Notes under the pieces: generated by a model | Told to the model about the DNA's origin: nothing | Seen by the model: the letters and a program-made list of their open reading frames with translations, nothing else | The model's database searches: none | Assembly (NCBI GenBank): GCA_025465385.1 | Contig: JAODNG010000316.1 | Location: forward strand, 1-8,451 | Source: Pseudonocardiales bacterium | GTDB lineage: Bacteria; Actinomycetota; Actinomycetes; Mycobacteriales; Pseudonocardiaceae | DNA: 8,451 nt | Direction: 5' to 3' | In this document: piece by piece, positions 5,049-8,451 of the stretch | How the letters are laid out: every line of letters begins with the position of its first letter | Position numbering within the stretch: position 1 is the first letter of the stretch | Program-made: the position numbers and the translations under genes

Positions 5049-5409
5049 GCCGCTTTATCAGCTCAAGGCCGAGTTTTTCAAGACCTTGGGGCACCCAGCG
5101 CGGATCCGGGTGCTGGAACTGCTCAGCGAGCGTGAGCACGCGGTGGGCGAGATGTTGTCGGAGGTGGGGATCGAGCCGGCCAACCTGTCGCAACAGTTGG
5201 CGGTGTTGCGGCGGGCGGGTCTGGTAGCCACGCGTAAGGAGGGTTCGAACGTCTACTACTCGTTGACCAGCCCGCGCGTGGCCGAATTGCTCGCCGTCGC
5301 CCGCGCGATCCTGACCGGTGTGTTGTCCGGTCAGATGGAGTTGCTGGAAGAGATGACTGTGTCGGCGCCCGAGGGAGATCAGCCGGATAGGGTCTCGCGG
5401 GTTGGTTGA
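5041..5409 (+). CDS. ArsR/SmtB-family winged-helix transcriptional regulator
   Basis: This 122-residue protein starts at GTG 5041, with GGAG (5028-5031) 9 nt upstream. It opens with RPLYQLKAEFFKTLGHPARIRVLELLSE, the classic ArsR N-terminal helix and H(P)AR motif. It continues with the helix-turn-helix VGEMLSEVGIEPANLSQQLAVLRRAGLV (about 36-63) and the beta-hairpin wing TRKEGSNVYYSL (about 65-76). The C-terminal helix PRVAELLAVARAILTGV is the dimer interface. It has no cysteine, so the classic alpha-3 metal site (CxC) of ArsR/SmtB is absent and metal sensing there is unlikely. Close relatives in actinobacteria are often next to SulP-type anion transporters (recalled from general family knowledge); none is present here. 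The likely job is a repressor of its own unit. It is translationally coupled to the small frame upstream and faces the convergent ABC operon. Confidence 0.88.
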   Translation: MSRPLYQLKAEFFKTLGHPARIRVLELLSEREHAVGEMLSEVGIEPANLSQQLAVLRRAGLVATRKEGSNVYYSLTSPRVAELLAVARAILTGVLSGQMELLEEMTVSAPEGDQPDRVSRVG

Positions 5410-5432
5410 GCCGCGGTCACGCCGCCGGTTCG

Positions 5433-5481
5433 CCTCAATCCTCGCCGATGGGAGACCGCTTCCACGGTCCGGGATTGGAGG
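5433..5481. terminator. Nested hairpin between the convergent ArsR gene and ABC operon
   Basis: CCTCAATCC (5433-5441) can pair with GGATTGGAGG (5472-5481) with one bulged G. Inside, GACCG (5454-5458) pairs with CGGTC (5465-5469) around a 6-nt loop. It lies 24 nt past the ArsR stop and 34 nt past the ATPase stop, so it could end transcripts from both sides. There is no T-run. Confidence 0.45.
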
Positions 5482-5514
5482 GGAAATGTGCCGGCGGATC
5501 TGGCAGTGGCGGGC

Positions 5515-6637
<1,123 letters not shown>

Positions 6638-6651
<14 letters not shown>

Positions 6652-7498
6652 TGAGCATTCCCCGGATGTGGCGATTCAGGACGAGGGCGATGACCGCGGG
6701 AGGCAGCAGCGCGAGTACGCCTGCTGCCGCCAGTAGCGGGTAGTTCGTGGTGTACTTACCGACGTATTCGGGGATGAGCACCGTCACCGGCTTGCTCGCG
6801 CTGGTCGAAGTCAACAGCAGCGGGATCAGGAACTCACCCCAGACCGAGAGCATGACGATCGCGCTGAGCGCGGCAATGCCCGAGCGCATCTGCGGCAACA
6901 CCACGTGCCAGAACGCTTGCCAGCGCGTGCAGCCATCGATGAGGGCAGCCTCTTCGGGCTCGGCCGGCAGCTCGCTGACGTGGTTGCACACCAGCCACAT
7001 CGTCAGCGGCGTGGTCGTGCTGACGAACACCAGCACCAGCCCAAGCGTGCGGTCGATGAGGTGCGCGTCAGCCATGAGCCCGAACAACGCGATGACGACG
7101 GTGAACACCGGGACGACGGTCGTCGCGACGATCGCCCAGAACAACGCACCGCGGCCGGGAAAGCGCAGCCGGGCGAACGCGTAGCCCGCGCTGATCGCGA
7201 CACACAGGATCGCCAGCGTCGACATCAGCGTGACCGATGCGCTATACCACAACGCGTGAGCGAACGCGCCGCTTTCCGAGACGGAGCCGCCAGCGCGGAC
7301 GTCGCCGGTGCCTCCCAGCAGCGAACGGTAGGCGTCGAGCATCGCATGACGGGGCAGCCAGCGGGCCGGTACCGCTTGGACGTCCGCCTGGGTCGACAGG
7401 CTCGTGGCCACGCCGAGCGCGATCGGCGCAAGCGACCACAGACCAATTCCGGTGATCGCCACAACCCGCAGGAGCTGCGCCGCACGGCAACTTGTCAC
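6638..7498 (-). CDS. Carbohydrate ABC transporter permease, MalG-type
   Basis: The protein has 286 residues from GTG 7498, which overlaps the upstream permease stop as GTGA and has GGAGG 8 nt upstream. A longer open frame in this register reaches back to 7921 but is antisense-like filler over the other permease. The hydrophobic helices fit the six-helix MalG/CUT1 pattern: one near 12-33, and the others at about 90-108, 119-141, 152-171, 207-228 and 256-275. The cytoplasmic EAA loop, EPEEAALIDGCTRWQAFWHVVLP, at about 180-202 is well conserved and docks the ATPase. A soluble segment of about 55 residues separates the first two helices (about 34-89), within the range for this family. It pairs with the preceding permease to form the channel. 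The substrate cannot be read from the sequence. Confidence 0.92.
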
Positions 7499-8442
7499 GT
7501 CGTTGACCTCCCGAAGGCAACCGCATAGACGCCCGCGAACAGCGCGGTCACCGCGGTGAGCAGGAACGCCAGCGCCGTGCCGTGGGCGAAGTCGGCGTTG
7601 ACGAACGTGGTGTTGTAGACCTCCATGAGGATCGACCGCGTGTTGAGCGCCGTGCCGTTGAGCACGTAGATCTCGTCGAAGATCTTGATCGCCCACACTG
7701 TGCCGATGGTCAGCGCGACCGCGATCGAGGGCCGCAGCAACGGCAGCGTGATGTGACGGAACTGGCGCAGCGGCGTCGCGCCATCGACCGCCGAGGCGCT
7801 GTAGACCCCCTCGGGGATGCTCTGGAGCCCCGCAATCAGGATCAGGCTCACCAGCGGCAAAACGCCCCAGACGTGCACCAGCGCGATGAACGCCAGCGCC
7901 CAGCCGCGACTCGCCAACCAAACCTGCGGGTGGCCCACGATATGCAACTGCTGCAGCACGCTGTTGAGCAACCCACTGTCAGGGTCGAAGACACGCCGCC
8001 AAAGCACGCCGCTGACCACCGACGGCAGCGCCCACGGCAGGATCAGGATGGCCAGCACGATGCCGCGTCCGCGGAAGGCCCGGTGCAGCGTCACAGCGAC
8101 GGCCAGGCCGAGCGTGAGCTCGAGTGTCACCGCCAGCGTCACGTAGATGACCGTGTGCACGATGGCGTCCCGCGCGGTCGAGGACCGGAGAACGTCGCCG
8201 TAGTTGCCGAGGCCAACGAAGCGCGGTTGCCCGCCGACAGCCGCGTCCGCGGACTCCAGGCTTGTCTGGAAGCCCTTGGCAAGCGGGTAGATGACCAGAG
8301 CCGCAGTGATGATCACTGCGGGTGCCACCATCAGCATTCCGACCCGAGTCGCCTCCCGCCCGGCAGCATCGACCGGGCGGGAGATTTGCCCTGACGACGC
8401 AGGGCCGGTGTCAATCTGCCGTTTGAGGGCGCCTGATCCCAT
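7495..8442 (-). CDS. Carbohydrate ABC transporter permease, MalF/UgpA-type
   Basis: The protein has 315 residues from ATG 8442. An in-frame TAG three codons upstream (8449-8451) confirms the start is no further back, and no downstream start fits better. The first 32 residues are hydrophilic, followed by helix 1 (about 34-55), the family motif FVGLGNY at 75-81, and further helices at about 95-118, 127-148, 183-205, 239-257 and 288-309. The EAA loop is EGVYSASAVDGATPLRQFRHITLP at about 211-234: the DGA and LP are kept, but the usual Glu-Ala of YEAAxxDGA reads Ser-Ala. No ribosome site is visible in the nine bases before the start, so it may be coupled to an upstream gene, most likely the solute-binding protein, which lies outside the window. 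The next gene starts in its stop codon. Confidence 0.92.
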   Translation of the reverse strand: MGSGALKRQIDTGPASSGQISRPVDAAGREATRVGMLMVAPAVIITAALVIYPLAKGFQTSLESADAAVGGQPRFVGLGNYGDVLRSSTARDAIVHTVIYVTLAVTLELTLGLAVAVTLHRAFRGRGIVLAILILPWALPSVVSGVLWRRVFDPDSGLLNSVLQQLHIVGHPQVWLASRGWALAFIALVHVWGVLPLVSLILIAGLQSIPEGVYSASAVDGATPLRQFRHITLPLLRPSIAVALTIGTVWAIKIFDEIYVLNGTALNTRSILMEVYNTTFVNADFAHGTALAFLLTAVTALFAGVYAVAFGRSTT

Positions 8443-8451
8443 CGCTGGCTA

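Noticed and set aside
4666..5193. Long minus-strand frame giving a 241-residue version of the small protein
   Set aside because: The upstream residues are Pro/Arg/Ser-rich with no domain, it overlaps the ArsR gene antisense, and a good start with a ribosome site exists at 4665.
7582..8394. 270-residue plus-strand frame opposite the permease
   Set aside because: It is an Arg/Asp/Gln-rich antisense shadow typical of high-GC membrane protein genes.

Overview
The window is high-GC DNA with GTG starts, GTGA stop/start overlaps, TANNNT-type -10 boxes and GC-rich third positions. This points to a high-GC actinomycete. The sequence does not allow a genus call. I see no tRNA, rRNA, CRISPR array or intact insertion sequence.

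Region 1 (1-2884). The 3' part of an FAD/NAD(P) oxidoreductase gene enters from the left edge and runs by a GTGA overlap into a frameshifted, truncated remnant of an MFS efflux pump. After that junction lies a divergent pair: a short-chain dehydrogenase (SDR) on the minus strand and a TetR-type repressor on the plus strand. Their 91-100 bp spacer carries candidate promoters for both genes and one inverted repeat placed to touch both, so the TetR protein probably represses itself and the SDR. The TetR mRNA may be leaderless.

Region 2 (2885-5409). This stretch is gene-poor and regulator-rich. It holds about 350 bp without a gene, a MarR-type regulator, a 69-codon stump of the phosphoenolpyruvate carboxykinase gene directly upstream of and in line with the MarR gene, about 420 bp without a recognisable gene, a small conserved-looking 65-aa protein, and an ArsR/SmtB-type regulator. 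The ArsR gene is preceded by a 27-codon open frame with a strong Shine-Dalgarno sequence that overlaps the ArsR start. Two broken genes (MFS, pckA) and three regulator families within about 4 kb suggest a region shaped by deletion and rearrangement.

Region 3 (5515-8442, minus strand). This is a tight ABC importer operon of the carbohydrate type: permease, then permease, then ATPase, with overlaps of 4 and 14 nt. The solute-binding protein is not in the window and is expected beyond the right edge. The operon converges on the ArsR gene across a spacer with a nested hairpin.

No known defence or mobile system is visible. The parts most worth a second look are the small leader-like frame before ArsR, the pckA stump joined to MarR, and the compact SDR/TetR control region.
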